Notes: generated from the sequence alone by a model not told the origin. Positions 1 through 9,044 are shown, counted from the stretch's first letter. The stretch: 64,000 bases of DNA from Steroidobacteraceae bacterium (GCA_019187185.1 JABAQU010000019.1:13911-77910); one strand, 5' to 3'. A program made the numbers and translations.

Positions 1-424
1 TGCGGCTCACCTGGACGGCCTCGACCGACACGGGCGGCAGCGGTGTCGCCGGTTACCGCGTCTACCGCAACGGCAGTGCCACCCCGCTCGCCTCGCCGAC
101 CACGAACAGCTACACCGACAGCACGGTCATGGCGAGCACGGCGTACAGCTATACCGTGCGCGCATTCGATGCCGCCACTCCGCCGAACGAATCGGCGCTG
201 TCCGCCGCAGCGAACGTGACCACGCCGGCGGTCGCCGATACGACGCCGCCCACGGTGCCGACCAATCTCGCGGCGAGCGCGACGTCGCCCACGCAAGTGC
301 GGCTCACCTGGACGGCCTCGACCGACACGGGCGGCAGCGGTGTCGCCGGTTACCGCGTCTACCGCAACGGCAGTGCCACCCCGCTCGCCTCGCCGACCAC
401 GAACAGCTACACCGACAGCACGGT
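1..424 (+). repeat. Tandem FN3-coding repeat, 297-bp period
   Basis: Bases 1-127 are identical to 298-424, an offset of 297 bp or 99 codons, which is one FN3 module. After 127 the copies diverge (CAT against GGC) but remain alignable to about 230/530. The left copy runs off the window, so the full array length is unknown. Confidence 0.95.
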
Positions 425-2660
425 GGCGGCGGGCACGGCCTACACATACACGGTCAGCGCCTTCGATGGCGCCACGCCCCCGAACGAATCGGCCCAAACG
501 CCGGCCGTCAACATCACGACCCCCACCGCGCCCGTGTACGGCCTCGATACGCGGCCGGGCAACACGACCTGTCTCGCCGGCGACGAGCCGACGACCACGC
601 TCGCGATTGCGCGCGTGTTTCCGAACCTGACTTTCAGCACGCCCGTTGCAATGTTGCAGGCGCCCGGCAACGCCGCGCGCTGGTATGTCGTGCAGCAGGG
701 CGGGCGCGTGATGATGTTCGACAACGTGTCGAGCCCGGCCGCGCCCACCGCCTTCGTCGATATCACCGCACGGGTGAATTCCGGCGGTGAACGCGGCCTG
801 CTCGGCATGGCCTTCCACCCGAATTTCCCGACCGACCCGCGCGTGTTCCTGTCGTACACGACGACTGACCCGGGATCGCTCACGTCGCGCATTTCGTCGT
901 TCCGGCTCGCGAGCGGCGGCGGTGCACTCGATCCTGGCAGCGAGCAGGTGCTGCTCACGGTTGCCCAGCCGGAATCGAACCACAACGGCGGCAACATCGC
1001 CTTCGGGCCGGACGGCTACCTCTACATCGGCTTCGGCGACGGCGGTGGTGGCAACGACCAGCACGGCACGAACGGTAACGGCCAGAACCTGCAGACCGTG
1101 CTCGGCAAGATGCTGCGCATCGATGTCGGCGGCCCCTCGGCGACCAATTACACGATTCCGGCGACCAATCCGTACGCGTCGACCGGCGGGCTGTGCACGT
1201 CGGGCACGACGACTTCGGCGCAGTGTCGCGAGATCTATGCATATGGCTTTCGCAATCCGTGGCGATGGAGCTTCGATCGAGGCGGCAATCGGGCCTTGTG
1301 GATCGGCGATGTCGGCCAGGCCGCATGGGAGGAAGTCGATCGCCTCACTGCTGCGGGCGGCAACTACGGCTGGCGCTGCCGCGAAGGTGCGCATGCGACG
1401 TCTGGGGTATCGGGATGTGGCAGCTCGGGGCCGTTCATCGACCCGGTCGCCGAATACGATCACAACCAGGGATTTTCGATTACCGGTGGCTACGTGTATC
1501 GCGGTACCGCGATCCCGTCGCTCGCCGGCCGGTACGTCTTCGGCGACTACGGCAGCGGGCGCGTCTGGAACATTCCGTCGTCGTCGCAGCCGACCGTCAC
1601 CGTGACGGCTTCACAGGGCCTCGCGACGGGGCTCGGCATCTCCTCGTTCGGCGAGGCCGTGGACGGTGAAATCTACGTCGTCGACATCAATAACGGCGGG
1701 CTCTACCAGCTCGTGCAGGGCGCAGGCAGCGGTGGCAGCGTCGCAACCCAGCTGTCCGCGAGTGGATGTGGAGCGGCGGGCAACCCTGCGCAGCCCGCGG
1801 CGGGCCTCATTCCGTACGCGCCGAACGCCGGCTTCTGGTCGGACGGGGCCGACAAGGCACGCTGGCTCGCGCTGCCGAACGGCCAGAACATCGACACGAG
1901 CGCCACCGATGGCGACTGGGATTTTCCGGTCGGCACGGTGCTGCGCAAGGACTTCCGCATCGGCACCCGGCTCGTCGAAACGCGCCTGTTCATGCATCAC
2001 ACGAACGGCAACTGGGCGGGTTACACCTACGAGTGGAACGCCAGTGGGACGGATGCGACGCGCGTCGTCGGCGGCAAGACTGTCACGATCGGCACGCAGG
2101 ACTGGATCTTCCCGAGCGAAGCGCAATGCCTCGCGTGTCATACGTCGGCAGCCGGGCGGAGCCTCGGGCTCGAAACCGCGCAGTTGAACGGCAATCTGCT
2201 GTACCCCTCGACCGGACGCACCGCGAACCAGATCGCGACGCTGAATCACATCAACACGCTGTCGCCACCGATCACGGCTGATCCGTCGACGTTGCCTGCG
2301 ATGCCGAATCCCTATGATGCCGCGAGCGGCACAGTCACGGAACGTGCGCGGGCGTGGCTGCACACGAACTGCTCGTTCTGTCACCGCCCGGGCGGCCCGC
2401 CCTCGAGCAACATGGACCTGCGTTACACGACGGCACTCGCCGCCACCAACACCTGCAATGCGCTGCCGCAGGCGGGCGACCTCGGGCTGCCGAACGCGCG
2501 CATCATTGCGCCGGGTGCGCCCGGCAGTTCGGTGCTGCTCGAGCGCATCGACCAGCGGGGCACCTCGGTGATGATGCCGCCGCTCGCGTCTCTTCAGGTC
2601 GACGATCAGGGGGTGCAGCTGATCACGGCCTGGATCAACAGCCTGGCGTCGTGCAACTGA
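1..2660 (+). CDS. FN3 - PQQ-type sugar dehydrogenase - diheme cytochrome c fusion, 5' end missing
   Basis: The frame is open from base 3, so the true start lies before the window; the ATG at 129 is internal. Counting residues from base 3: one partial and one complete fibronectin type III module (about 1-178), a glucose/sorbosone dehydrogenase-type beta-propeller (about 203-545; GERGLLGMAFHPNF, NHNGGNIAFGPDGYLYIGFG, YGFRNPWRWS), then a SO2930-type cytochrome region with two heme motifs, CLACH near 709 and CSFCH near 790. Propellers of this family oxidise sugars or aldoses with PQQ, and the fused hemes could take the electrons directly. Heme attachment requires export, so it is probably periplasmic or secreted, with FN3 modules as spacers or glycan contacts. 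Substrate unknown. It ends one base from the convergent bactofilin. Confidence 0.9.
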   Translation, partial: RLTWTASTDTGGSGVAGYRVYRNGSATPLASPTTNSYTDSTVMASTAYSYTVRAFDAATPPNESALSAAANVTTPAVADTTPPTVPTNLAASATSPTQVRLTWTASTDTGGSGVAGYRVYRNGSATPLASPTTNSYTDSTVAAGTAYTYTVSAFDGATPPNESAQTPAVNITTPTAPVYGLDTRPGNTTCLAGDEPTTTLAIARVFPNLTFSTPVAMLQAPGNAARWYVVQQGGRVMMFDNVSSPAAPTAFVDITARVNSGGERGLLGMAFHPNFPTDPRVFLSYTTTDPGSLTSRISSFRLASGGGALDPGSEQVLLTVAQPESNHNGGNIAFGPDGYLYIGFGDGGGGNDQHGTNGNGQNLQTVLGKMLRIDVGGPSATNYTIPATNPYASTGGLCTSGTTTSAQCREIYAYGFRNPWRWSFDRGGNRALWIGDVGQAAWEEVDRLTAAGGNYGWRCREGAHATSGVSGCGSSGPFIDPVAEYDHNQGFSITGGYVYRGTAIPSLAGRYVFGDYGSGRVWNIPSSSQPTVTVTASQGLATGLGISSFGEAVDGEIYVVDINNGGLYQLVQGAGSGGSVATQLSASGCGAAGNPAQPAAGLIPYAPNAGFWSDGADKARWLALPNGQNIDTSATDGDWDFPVGTVLRKDFRIGTRLVETRLFMHHTNGNWAGYTYEWNASGTDATRVVGGKTVTIGTQDWIFPSEAQCLACHTSAAGRSLGLETAQLNGNLLYPSTGRTANQIATLNHINTLSPPITADPSTLPAMPNPYDAASGTVTERARAWLHTNCSFCHRPGGPPSSNMDLRYTTALAATNTCNALPQAGDLGLPNARIIAPGAPGSSVLLERIDQRGTSVMMPPLASLQVDDQGVQLITAWINSLASCN

Positions 2661-2661
2661 G

Positions 2662-3057
2662 TCAGGCGCTGCGCTTCTCGTCGAACTTGACGACCGGCTG
2701 AGTGCCGGTCACGACGATGTCGCCTTCGATCACGGCGCCGTTGGCGATCGCGAGCGTCTTTGCGGCGATGCTGCCGCGGATCACCGCAGTGGCGCCGATC
2801 TCGAGCTTTTCCTCGATCGTGACTCGCCCGGTCACTTCGCCGGCGATCACGCCGGCCTTCGCGTGAACGTCGCCCTGCCAGTGCGCACCGATCGACACCG
2901 ACAACGCACCGCCGATGCGGCCATCGCCGATCAGCGTGCCGGACAGCACGAGCGGGCCGCGGGTTTCGAGGTCGCCCTGCATGCGGCAACCTTCGGCGAT
3001 GAAGGTCGGTGTCGCGCCGAACTGATCGAGCAGGCGCCGCTTCGGCAGATCTGACAT
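2662..3057 (-). CDS. Bactofilin (polymer-forming cytoskeletal protein)
   Basis: 131 residues with the short-period beta-helix pattern of bactofilins (DUF583): repeated G-x-I-x-G-D strands such as LIGDGRIGGALSVSIGAHW and ANGAVIEGDIVVTG. Bactofilins self-assemble without nucleotide into membrane-associated filaments that position cell-wall or polar machinery. The ATG at 3057 is chosen over longer alternatives because GGAGGA sits about seven bases upstream and the longer N-terminus is antisense to the next gene. It is divergent from the SPOR lipoprotein, itself a wall-binding type, so the pair may share a control region. A second bactofilin is at 44940-45464. Confidence 0.88.
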   Translation of the reverse strand: MSDLPKRRLLDQFGATPTFIAEGCRMQGDLETRGPLVLSGTLIGDGRIGGALSVSIGAHWQGDVHAKAGVIAGEVTGRVTIEEKLEIGATAVIRGSIAAKTLAIANGAVIEGDIVVTGTQPVVKFDEKRSA

Positions 3058-3115
3058 GCGTGGGTCCTCCGCGCGGTAGAATAGCAGGGCCAATTCTTCG
3101 AAGGAGCGCAGGCCC

Positions 3116-3868
3116 ATGGGTGCCTCACTGCGAATCGCATTATTCGTGACCTGCATCGCGGTGCTCGGCGCCTGCAGCCGCGAGCGGCAGGACTGGCAGT
3201 CGGCGCAGACGGCAGACACGATCGAGGCGTACGGCGCGTTTGTCGCGAAGCACGGCGACAGCGTGCTCGCGACCCAGGCGCGCGAGCGTATCCGCCAGCT
3301 CGGCGAGGAGCGCGACTGGCAGAATGCCGCCACGCTCGACACGCTCGATGCGTACCAGCGCTATCTGCTGCAGCACCCCGACAGCAAGTGGTCCGGCGAG
3401 GCACGCATCCGCATCGAGAACTTCGCGCTCTCCGGCGCACCGGCATCTCAACCGGGTGCATCCCAGGCGCCTCTCGCGCAGTCGCCTGTCGCGCCGCCTG
3501 CAACCGTGGGCCCGGCATCGGCGGCACCCGTGTCACCGCCGCCGGTTGCACCGGCGAAGAGCGCGGCCATTCCCGTTGCGGCGCCGGCCCCGGCTGCGCA
3601 CGCCGCCACGCAGGAGATGCGCTACGGCGTACAACTTGGCGCCTTCAGCACCGACGCCAAGGCGACGAGCGAATGGCAGAGGATTGCGCGTGCCCATCCG
3701 GACACGCTGGCAGGCCTCTCGCCGAGCGTGACCGCGGTGAGAAGCGGCGCAGGGACGCTCCATCGGCTGCGCGCGGCAACCCGCAGCGAGGCGCAGGCGC
3801 GCGAGATCTGCACGGCACTGCGCGCCCGGGGGCAGGCCTGTCTCGTCGTCCTGCCGGTCGGAAAGTGA
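3116..3868 (+). CDS. SPOR-domain lipoprotein
   Basis: 250 residues. An N-terminal signal ends in a lipobox (VLGAC, Cys20), so it should be a membrane lipoprotein. Residues 25-105 carry two similar short helical segments (ERQDWQSAQTADTIEAYGAF and EERDWQNAATLDTLDAYQRY), a tandem TPR-like repeat. A Pro/Ala-rich linker (110-165) leads to a C-terminal SPOR domain (about 168-248, from RYGVQLGAFSTDAKA), the fold that binds denuded peptidoglycan at division septa. AAGGAG precedes the ATG by nine bases, and a TAGAAT -10-like hexamer lies near 3073. Likely role in the cell wall or septum; partner unknown. Confidence 0.88.
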   Translation: MGASLRIALFVTCIAVLGACSRERQDWQSAQTADTIEAYGAFVAKHGDSVLATQARERIRQLGEERDWQNAATLDTLDAYQRYLLQHPDSKWSGEARIRIENFALSGAPASQPGASQAPLAQSPVAPPATVGPASAAPVSPPPVAPAKSAAIPVAAPAPAAHAATQEMRYGVQLGAFSTDAKATSEWQRIARAHPDTLAGLSPSVTAVRSGAGTLHRLRAATRSEAQAREICTALRARGQACLVVLPVGK

Positions 3869-3927
3869 CGAGACGCGTCAGTCCACGTCGCCGGTCGGCC
3901 GGCGATGAGCTCGTAACTGGCTGATTT

Positions 3928-3958
3928 GCAAGGCGTGCACTGCTGGCACGCCCCTTGC
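3928..3958. other. Bulged inverted repeat between genes
   Basis: GCAAGGCGTGC (3928-3938) pairs with GCACGCCCCTTGC (3946-3958) except for two extra C residues. No T-run follows on either strand, so it is a poor intrinsic terminator. It could be an operator or an RNA structure downstream of the SPOR gene. Confidence 0.4.
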
Positions 3959-3974
3959 TCCATTCCGGGTGTCG

Positions 3975-4178
3975 ATGAGCACCCGAACCCTGACACTGTT
4001 GATGCCCGCGCTGCGCCCGAGCGACTGTGTGCGCCACTGGCCGGTCGCCCTGATGCTCGCAGCCGGCAGCGGACACCTGATGCAGGGGCGCGTCGATGTG
4101 CGGCTCGCGCGGGCGCGATGCGTCGCGAAAGCGTACGCAGCCGCCGGCGCGCAGTCCTACGTCGGCACGCGCGACTGA
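3975..4178 (+). CDS. Possible small protein (67 aa), doubtful
   Basis: This open frame begins ATG-AGC-ACC (or GTG at 3969) and has G/C-ending codons like its neighbours. It encodes a 67-residue Arg/Ala-rich peptide with a weakly hydrophobic middle (HWPVALMLAAGSGHLM). No Shine-Dalgarno sequence and no family is recognised. The only support is position: a strong plus-strand terminator follows 50 bases later although no other plus-strand gene ends nearby. The 394-base gap 3869-4262 otherwise contains only the inverted repeat and that terminator. Confidence 0.25.
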   Translation: MSTRTLTLLMPALRPSDCVRHWPVALMLAAGSGHLMQGRVDVRLARARCVAKAYAAAGAQSYVGTRD

Positions 4179-4227
4179 TCGACCCGTTTTCAACCGCGAA
4201 CAACTTCCCCGGTGTTCGCTGACTTGC

Positions 4228-4260
4228 GCCGCGGGAGCGAAGGCTCCCGCGGCGTTTCTT
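4228..4260 (+). terminator. Rho-independent terminator
   Basis: A perfect 11-bp stem (GCCGCGGGAGC, loop GAAG, GCTCCCGCGGC) is followed by GTTTCTTT on the plus strand. It ends plus-strand transcription from the SPOR gene region, just before the 3' end of the convergent TonB receptor gene. Confidence 0.88.
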
Positions 4261-4262
4261 TG

Positions 4263-7200
4263 TCACTGCAACGGCCGGCCACCGAACTTGTACGTGAAGG
4301 TCACGTAGTACGTGCGTCCCACCGAATCGAACCACGACACGTCGTAGTACGGGTAGGCCGTGTAGGTCGGATCCTTCGGCGGCATCTCGTCGGTGAGGTT
4401 GTCGACCGTGACCAGGACCTGCAGGGACTCGCCGATCGTGTAGCCGGCAGAGGCGTTGTAGCGCCAGGTCGCGTCGATCCACGGGCTGCCGCCGTCTTCC
4501 GGGTCGTAGACCTGGTCGTACGAATCGGAGTTCGGCAGCTTGCCGAGGCGCTCGGCGTGCAGGCTCGCGGTCCACGCGCCGTATCGCCAGCCGAGCGTCG
4601 CGCTCGACTTCGTGCGGGGAATGTCGAAGCCGCTGTTCACGGCGAACTGGTCCTCGACCGGGTCGCCGCGGAACTGCTGGAACTCGTGCTCGTTCACCCA
4701 GGTGTGGTTGGCGTCGATCCGGAAATCGCCGATGCGCGTGGGCCAGCGCAGGCGCGCGCTGACATCGAGACCGCTCGTCGTCTCGCGGGCGACGTTCACG
4801 GGATTCACGAAAATGCCGTACAGGTCGCCGTTGATGCGCGTGATGCGGGCGATCGCATCGACACAGGTCGGCGATGCCGGATCAAGGTCGCCGAGGCGGC
4901 AGCTCGCCTCGTCGCGCAGGATCGAATCGACGCTCATGTCGAGCACCTGGTCGCGCATGCGGATGTCGAAATAGTCGACCGAGACGTCGAAGTTGCGGGT
5001 CGGCGACCACACGAAGCCCGCGGTCCAGGACGTGCTCGTCTCCGGGTCGAGCTTGCGGTTGCCCTCGCGTGTGCGAATGAGGTTCTCCTCGTAGTCGGAG
5101 CAGTCGCTCGCGCCGGGGTCGTCGCTGAGACACGCGTAGTAGTCGAGGCCCGATGTCTCGTCGTTGCCGATGCCCGCGAAGACATAGTGCAGGTCCGCCG
5201 CGCGAAACCCGGTGCCGTACGAGCCGCGCACCAGCAGCGACTGCACGGGTCGCCATTCGAGTCCCGCGTTGTAGGTGAACTTGCCGACGCCGTTGCCGGC
5301 GTAATGGTACTGGTCGTAACGGCCCGCCACGCTCATGTCGACGCTGTCGAGCAACGGCGCACGCAGCTCGCCGGCGATCGCCCAGCGATTGCGGCTGCCG
5401 TGGCCGTCCGAGTCCTTCCAGCTGTAGTAGTAGTACTGCGTCGCGAGCGGATCGGGGTTCAGGTCGTATGCCTGGTTGCCGGCTTCGACGACGCCCGCGA
5501 AGCCGACCGGGCCGGCGGGCAGGTTGAACAGGGTCGCGTTGCCGAGCGTCAGCGAGAGCGTGTCGGTGCGCGACTCCGGGTGGTAGGTCGTCTTCGTGCC
5601 GATCGAGTCGTACTCGGCACGGGTGAGCGGCGTGTAGAGCCGCGCCGGATCGGCGTCGAAGATCGGGAAGCCATCGTCATCCTCGCCGAGCTGCGGGCCG
5701 AGGAACAGATTGTTGGCCGCTGCAGCGACGATCTGCGGCCAGCTGATCGTCGACTGGTACTGCGAATGGCTCAGCGTCAACTCGTAGGTCCACGCTTCAG
5801 TGACGTTGCCGGCAAAGCCGGTCGCGAGGCTGAACGTCGTCTGGTTGTTGCGGATCATGCCGCGGCCGAACCCGCCCATCTCCTCCGGCGAGAATTGCCG
5901 CTGCCAGTACTCGACGTCGTCGGTCGCCTGGTTGTAGAAATAGCCCTCCTCGTTGCCGTCGGGCGCCATGTAGCTCCACTGCGTCACGTCCTTGTAGAGC
6001 GCGAGCTTGTGATAGCCCGCCTGCAGGTCGGCGAACCAGCGATGCCCGTTGTCGAACTGGTAGTTGAGCGAGCCGTAGGCGTTCACGCCCTTGCGCTCGC
6101 TGATGATCGTGCCGTAGCCGATCGAGGCATTGCTGCCGCAGTAAAAGCCGTCGTCGCCGTCGATGCCCCAGCCCGGGCGGACCGCGTAGAACGTGCTCGA
6201 ACGATTGAGCGAGGAGAGCGCGCTGCAGGTGGCCGCACCGGGATCGAGGTATTCGTCGTACCAGTTCGTGCGCAGGAACACGCGCCGCGCGATCCGCGAG
6301 CGCGCCGTCGGCGCATCGAGCGTCGAATCCTGGATGCTGCGGTCGAAGGCCCAGAGCGGCCGCTGGTCGATCAGTTCGGCGCCGAAGACCGCGGTGAACG
6401 CGCCGCGCTCGAGGCCGGAGGCGAGGTCGAGATGGTAGGACTCGTTGCCGCCCCGCGTCGCATCGCCGTAGCGGAAATTGATCGAGGTGCCGTCCGGCTT
6501 CTGCTTCAGGATGAAGTTCACGACGCCCGCGATGGCGTCGGAGCCGTAGACCGCGGATGCGCTGCCGGTCAGCACTTCGACGCGCTCGACCATGCCGAGC
6601 GGGATGTTCGACACGTCGGTGAAGTTGCTGCGCCCCTTGAACGGCATCGGGAAGTCGGCGATGCGGCGGCCGTTGACGAGCACGAGCGTATGGTTCGGCC
6701 CGAGGCCGCGCAGGTCCACCTGCTGTGCGCCGGGCGAGAAATCGGCGCCATTGCCGGATTGCTGGCTCTGCGTTTCGCCACCGTTCTGCGTGATCGAGCG
6801 CAGCAGTTCCGGCACGGCGGTGAAGCCTCCGGCCTGGATGTCGTCTGCGGTGATCACGGTGATCGGCGAGGGACCCTCGACGGCGGTGCGGGCGATGCGC
6901 GAGCCCGTGACCTGGACGACTTCGAGTTCGGCCGGTAGCGCCTCGTCCTGAGGCGCCGGGCCGCCCGCCTGGGCCGCGGTCTCGTCGGCGGGTGCCGGCG
7001 CGGGCGCACGGCGCGGCGCATCGTTGCGCACGATCACGATGGCCCCCGACGCTTCGCGACGCGGCCCGAAGCCGCTGCCGAGGAGCAGGTGATCGAGCGC
7101 GGCGTCCGCCGAAGGCGCTCCCTGCACGCCCGCTGTCCGCACACCTTTCAACTGGTCGGCGCGGTACACGAACTGGACGCCGGTCTTGCGGGCAAGGACG

Positions 7201-7322
7201 TCGAGCGCAGCGACCAGTTCGCCGGAGGGTACGTCGATGGGCACGGAGGCGGCCTGCGCGCCTGCGCCACACATTGCGAGATACGCGACAGCCGGCAGCC
7301 ACCGGCGGAACTTGATCGACAT
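4263..7322 (-). CDS. TonB-dependent receptor with STN signalling domain
   Basis: 1019 residues. The signal peptide probably cleaves after AQA at about 25. A secretin/TonB N-terminal (STN) domain spans roughly 28-96, followed by a Pro/Ala linker. The plug is about 135-270 (QVTGSRIARTAVEGPSPITV; LVLVNGRRIADFP; SASAVYGSDAIAGVVNFILK), and the rest is a 22-strand outer-membrane barrel ending in an aromatic-rich strand (YYVTFTYKFGG). STN domains pass the ligand-bound signal to a FecR anti-sigma in the periplasm, and the sigma and FecR genes lie directly upstream. The ATG at 7322 has GGGGAG about ten bases upstream; the ORF extends to 7535 but that part is antisense-like. Ligand unknown: the barrel does not show whether it is a siderophore, glycan or peptide. 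Confidence 0.95.
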   Translation of the reverse strand: MSIKFRRWLPAVAYLAMCGAGAQAASVPIDVPSGELVAALDVLARKTGVQFVYRADQLKGVRTAGVQGAPSADAALDHLLLGSGFGPRREASGAIVIVRNDAPRRAPAPAPADETAAQAGGPAPQDEALPAELEVVQVTGSRIARTAVEGPSPITVITADDIQAGGFTAVPELLRSITQNGGETQSQQSGNGADFSPGAQQVDLRGLGPNHTLVLVNGRRIADFPMPFKGRSNFTDVSNIPLGMVERVEVLTGSASAVYGSDAIAGVVNFILKQKPDGTSINFRYGDATRGGNESYHLDLASGLERGAFTAVFGAELIDQRPLWAFDRSIQDSTLDAPTARSRIARRVFLRTNWYDEYLDPGAATCSALSSLNRSSTFYAVRPGWGIDGDDGFYCGSNASIGYGTIISERKGVNAYGSLNYQFDNGHRWFADLQAGYHKLALYKDVTQWSYMAPDGNEEGYFYNQATDDVEYWQRQFSPEEMGGFGRGMIRNNQTTFSLATGFAGNVTEAWTYELTLSHSQYQSTISWPQIVAAAANNLFLGPQLGEDDDGFPIFDADPARLYTPLTRAEYDSIGTKTTYHPESRTDTLSLTLGNATLFNLPAGPVGFAGVVEAGNQAYDLNPDPLATQYYYYSWKDSDGHGSRNRWAIAGELRAPLLDSVDMSVAGRYDQYHYAGNGVGKFTYNAGLEWRPVQSLLVRGSYGTGFRAADLHYVFAGIGNDETSGLDYYACLSDDPGASDCSDYEENLIRTREGNRKLDPETSTSWTAGFVWSPTRNFDVSVDYFDIRMRDQVLDMSVDSILRDEASCRLGDLDPASPTCVDAIARITRINGDLYGIFVNPVNVARETTSGLDVSARLRWPTRIGDFRIDANHTWVNEHEFQQFRGDPVEDQFAVNSGFDIPRTKSSATLGWRYGAWTASLHAERLGKLPNSDSYDQVYDPEDGGSPWIDATWRYNASAGYTIGESLQVLVTVDNLTDEMPPKDPTYTAYPYYDVSWFDSVGRTYYVTFTYKFGGRPLQ

Positions 7323-7398
7323 TGACACTTTCTCCCCTGATCGGGCGCCGTGCAGCGCCTCTCCCCGATACGACGAATGAGTCCGGCGAATCCCCCGC

Positions 7399-8436
7399 TC
7401 AGCGACTGTGGAGCACGATGCTGTCCGCTCGCCGCTCCACGCGTATGCCGAAGCCGTCTTCGAGCAACCGCACGAACGCTTCCGAATTCGACCAGCGGAA
7501 GTTGCCGCCGATCGGGATCTGCCCCACGGCCGCATCGCCCATCACGAGCGGCCGCGCGCCGTAGAGATTGAATTCGGCGGCGGCGGCAGCGAGCGGAGTG
7601 TCGTGAAACGACAGGTAGCCGCTGCGCCACGACAGCAGGCGCTCGGCATCGGCGACGGTGCCCGGCCGGACGAGCACGCTGTTGCCCCGCGCCGTGGCGA
7701 CGGCCCCCGCGGTGAGCAGCGTGCTCGGCGCAGGCATGCCGGGATTCGCCGATTGCAGTTCGAGGCGCACCGTCCCCTCGGTGACGACGATGCGCATCTC
7801 ATCGGGCAGCGCCCGGATCGCGAACTGCGTACCGACCGCCACCGCTCGCCGCGCGCCGACCGCTGCCGTGAACGGGCGCCGCCGGTCGTGTGCCACCGAG
7901 AAATAGGCCTCACCGCGCCGCACGTCGACGCGGCGTTCGCGGTGCGTGAGGCGCACGTCGATGACGCTGCCGCTGCTCAGCGTGACGGCCGTGCCATCGG
8001 CGAGCGTGAACGTTCGCATCTCGCCGGCCGCGGTGGCAAAGGTCGAATGCTCGCCGGCGAAGTACGTGCGCCATCCCCAGCCGAGGGTCAGGCCGAGCGT
8101 GAGCACGGCGAGCGCCGCGACCGTCCAGCCCGCACGGAAGCGTCGCGGGGCCGCATACCGCGGCGCCTGCTCCACAACCGGCTCGTTCGTGCGCGGCACG
8201 CGGGGCGGGACCCTGCCGGGCCGAGCGCCCGCGCCGAGCGCCTTCAGCCGCCCGCACTCCGTCCAGGCGGCCTCGAGCCGCACGTAGGCGACGCGATGCG
8301 CGGTCGATGCCGAGATCCACGCATCGAACGCGGCCTCGTCGCGATCTGTCCAGGCGTCGCCTGCGCGCCGGGCGAGCCACGCCGCCGCGTCGCGTTCAAT
8401 CTGCCTGCTGCCTTGCGCGTTCATCTTCGTCGTCAT
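7399..8436 (-). CDS. FecR-type anti-sigma factor
   Basis: 345 residues. The cytoplasmic N-terminus has the FecR_N (DUF4880) pattern (AAAWLARRAGDAWTDRDEAAF, AHRVAYVRLEAAW) that binds the sigma factor. One membrane segment lies near residues 97-115 (WTVAALAVLTLGLTLGWGWR). The periplasmic FecR domain follows (STFATAAGEMRTFTLADGT, RRVDVRRGEAYFSVAHD), with a C-terminal STN-like piece (PLAAAAAEFNLYGARPLVMG). Its start overlaps the sigma gene by 41 bases; ATG at 8424 is an alternative, and neither has a clear Shine-Dalgarno sequence. The overlap suggests coupled synthesis of sigma and anti-sigma. It should relay receptor occupancy to the sigma factor. Confidence 0.93.
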   Translation of the reverse strand: MTTKMNAQGSRQIERDAAAWLARRAGDAWTDRDEAAFDAWISASTAHRVAYVRLEAAWTECGRLKALGAGARPGRVPPRVPRTNEPVVEQAPRYAAPRRFRAGWTVAALAVLTLGLTLGWGWRTYFAGEHSTFATAAGEMRTFTLADGTAVTLSSGSVIDVRLTHRERRVDVRRGEAYFSVAHDRRRPFTAAVGARRAVAVGTQFAIRALPDEMRIVVTEGTVRLELQSANPGMPAPSTLLTAGAVATARGNSVLVRPGTVADAERLLSWRSGYLSFHDTPLAAAAAEFNLYGARPLVMGDAAVGQIPIGGNFRWSNSEAFVRLLEDGFGIRVERRADSIVLHSR

Positions 8437-8980
8437 CCGCCGCGTGCGCGGGCGACGCAGGCTCCGCCACTTCGCCGCCGTAGTACCACGCCGCCATCAG
8501 CCGCATGCCCTTCGCGAGGTGCTTCTCCACGGTTTTCTCGCTGACGCCCATCTGCTCCGCGACCGCCTTCTGTGCAAGACCCTCGACCCGTCGCAGCCAC
8601 ACGGCTTCGCGGCAGCGATCGGGCAGCCGATCGAACGACTCGGCAAGACGCGCAAGGGCTTGCCGGCCGCTGAACTCGCGTTCGGGCGACACGTCTTCCA
8701 CCAAGACGTTCAAGTCGTCGATTTCACCCACCGTGAAGATCGGCACGACCTTCGCCCGCCGCAATCGGTCGGTCATCAGGTTGCGGGCCGTCGCGAACAG
8801 GAACGACTTCGGGGCGCTCGGCAATGCCTTGCCGGCGGCTTCGTAGACACGGACATAGGTGTCCTGCCGCAGGTCGTGCACCTCCTCGGGATGCGGCCAG
8901 CGACGACGCAGGTAGCGTTCGAGCGCCTGCTCGTGCACGAGGATTTCGCGGGCGAACCAGCCGTCGAGCGTGGTGGACAT
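8396..8980 (-). CDS. ECF RNA polymerase sigma factor (FecI-like)
   Basis: 194 residues with only region 2 (HPEEVHDLRQDTYVRVYEAA, FLFATARNLMTDRLRR) and region 4 (LPDRCREAVWLRRVEGLAQ, QMGVSEKTVEKHLAKGM), as in extracytoplasmic-function sigma factors paired with FecR. It should direct transcription of the downstream receptor gene when released. The ATG at 8980 has AGGGG six bases upstream and is preferred to GTG at 9004. An acidic/alanine-rich C-terminal tail follows region 4. It is divergent from the M16 peptidase pair, 64 bases apart. Confidence 0.93.
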   Translation of the reverse strand: MSTTLDGWFAREILVHEQALERYLRRRWPHPEEVHDLRQDTYVRVYEAAGKALPSAPKSFLFATARNLMTDRLRRAKVVPIFTVGEIDDLNVLVEDVSPEREFSGRQALARLAESFDRLPDRCREAVWLRRVEGLAQKAVAEQMGVSEKTVEKHLAKGMRLMAAWYYGGEVAEPASPAHAADDDEDERARQQAD

Positions 8981-9032
8981 CGCTACCCCTGACCCGTTCG
9001 GCACACCTTAGCGAATCCGGCACCTCGGCGGC

Positions 9033-9044
9033 TACAATGACCGG
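9033..9044 (+). promoter_or_regulatory. TACAAT -10 box, leaderless-type, for the M16 genes
   Basis: TACAAT at 9033-9038 ends six bases before the ATG at 9045. A normal start about seven bases past the -10 would put the mRNA 5' end at the start codon. No Shine-Dalgarno sequence precedes this ATG. The -35 is weak. Confidence 0.5.

Noticed and set aside
4212-6938. 908-codon open frame on the plus strand
   Set aside because: It is antisense to the TonB receptor gene; the translation is Arg/Val/Ala-rich without motifs, an effect of high GC.
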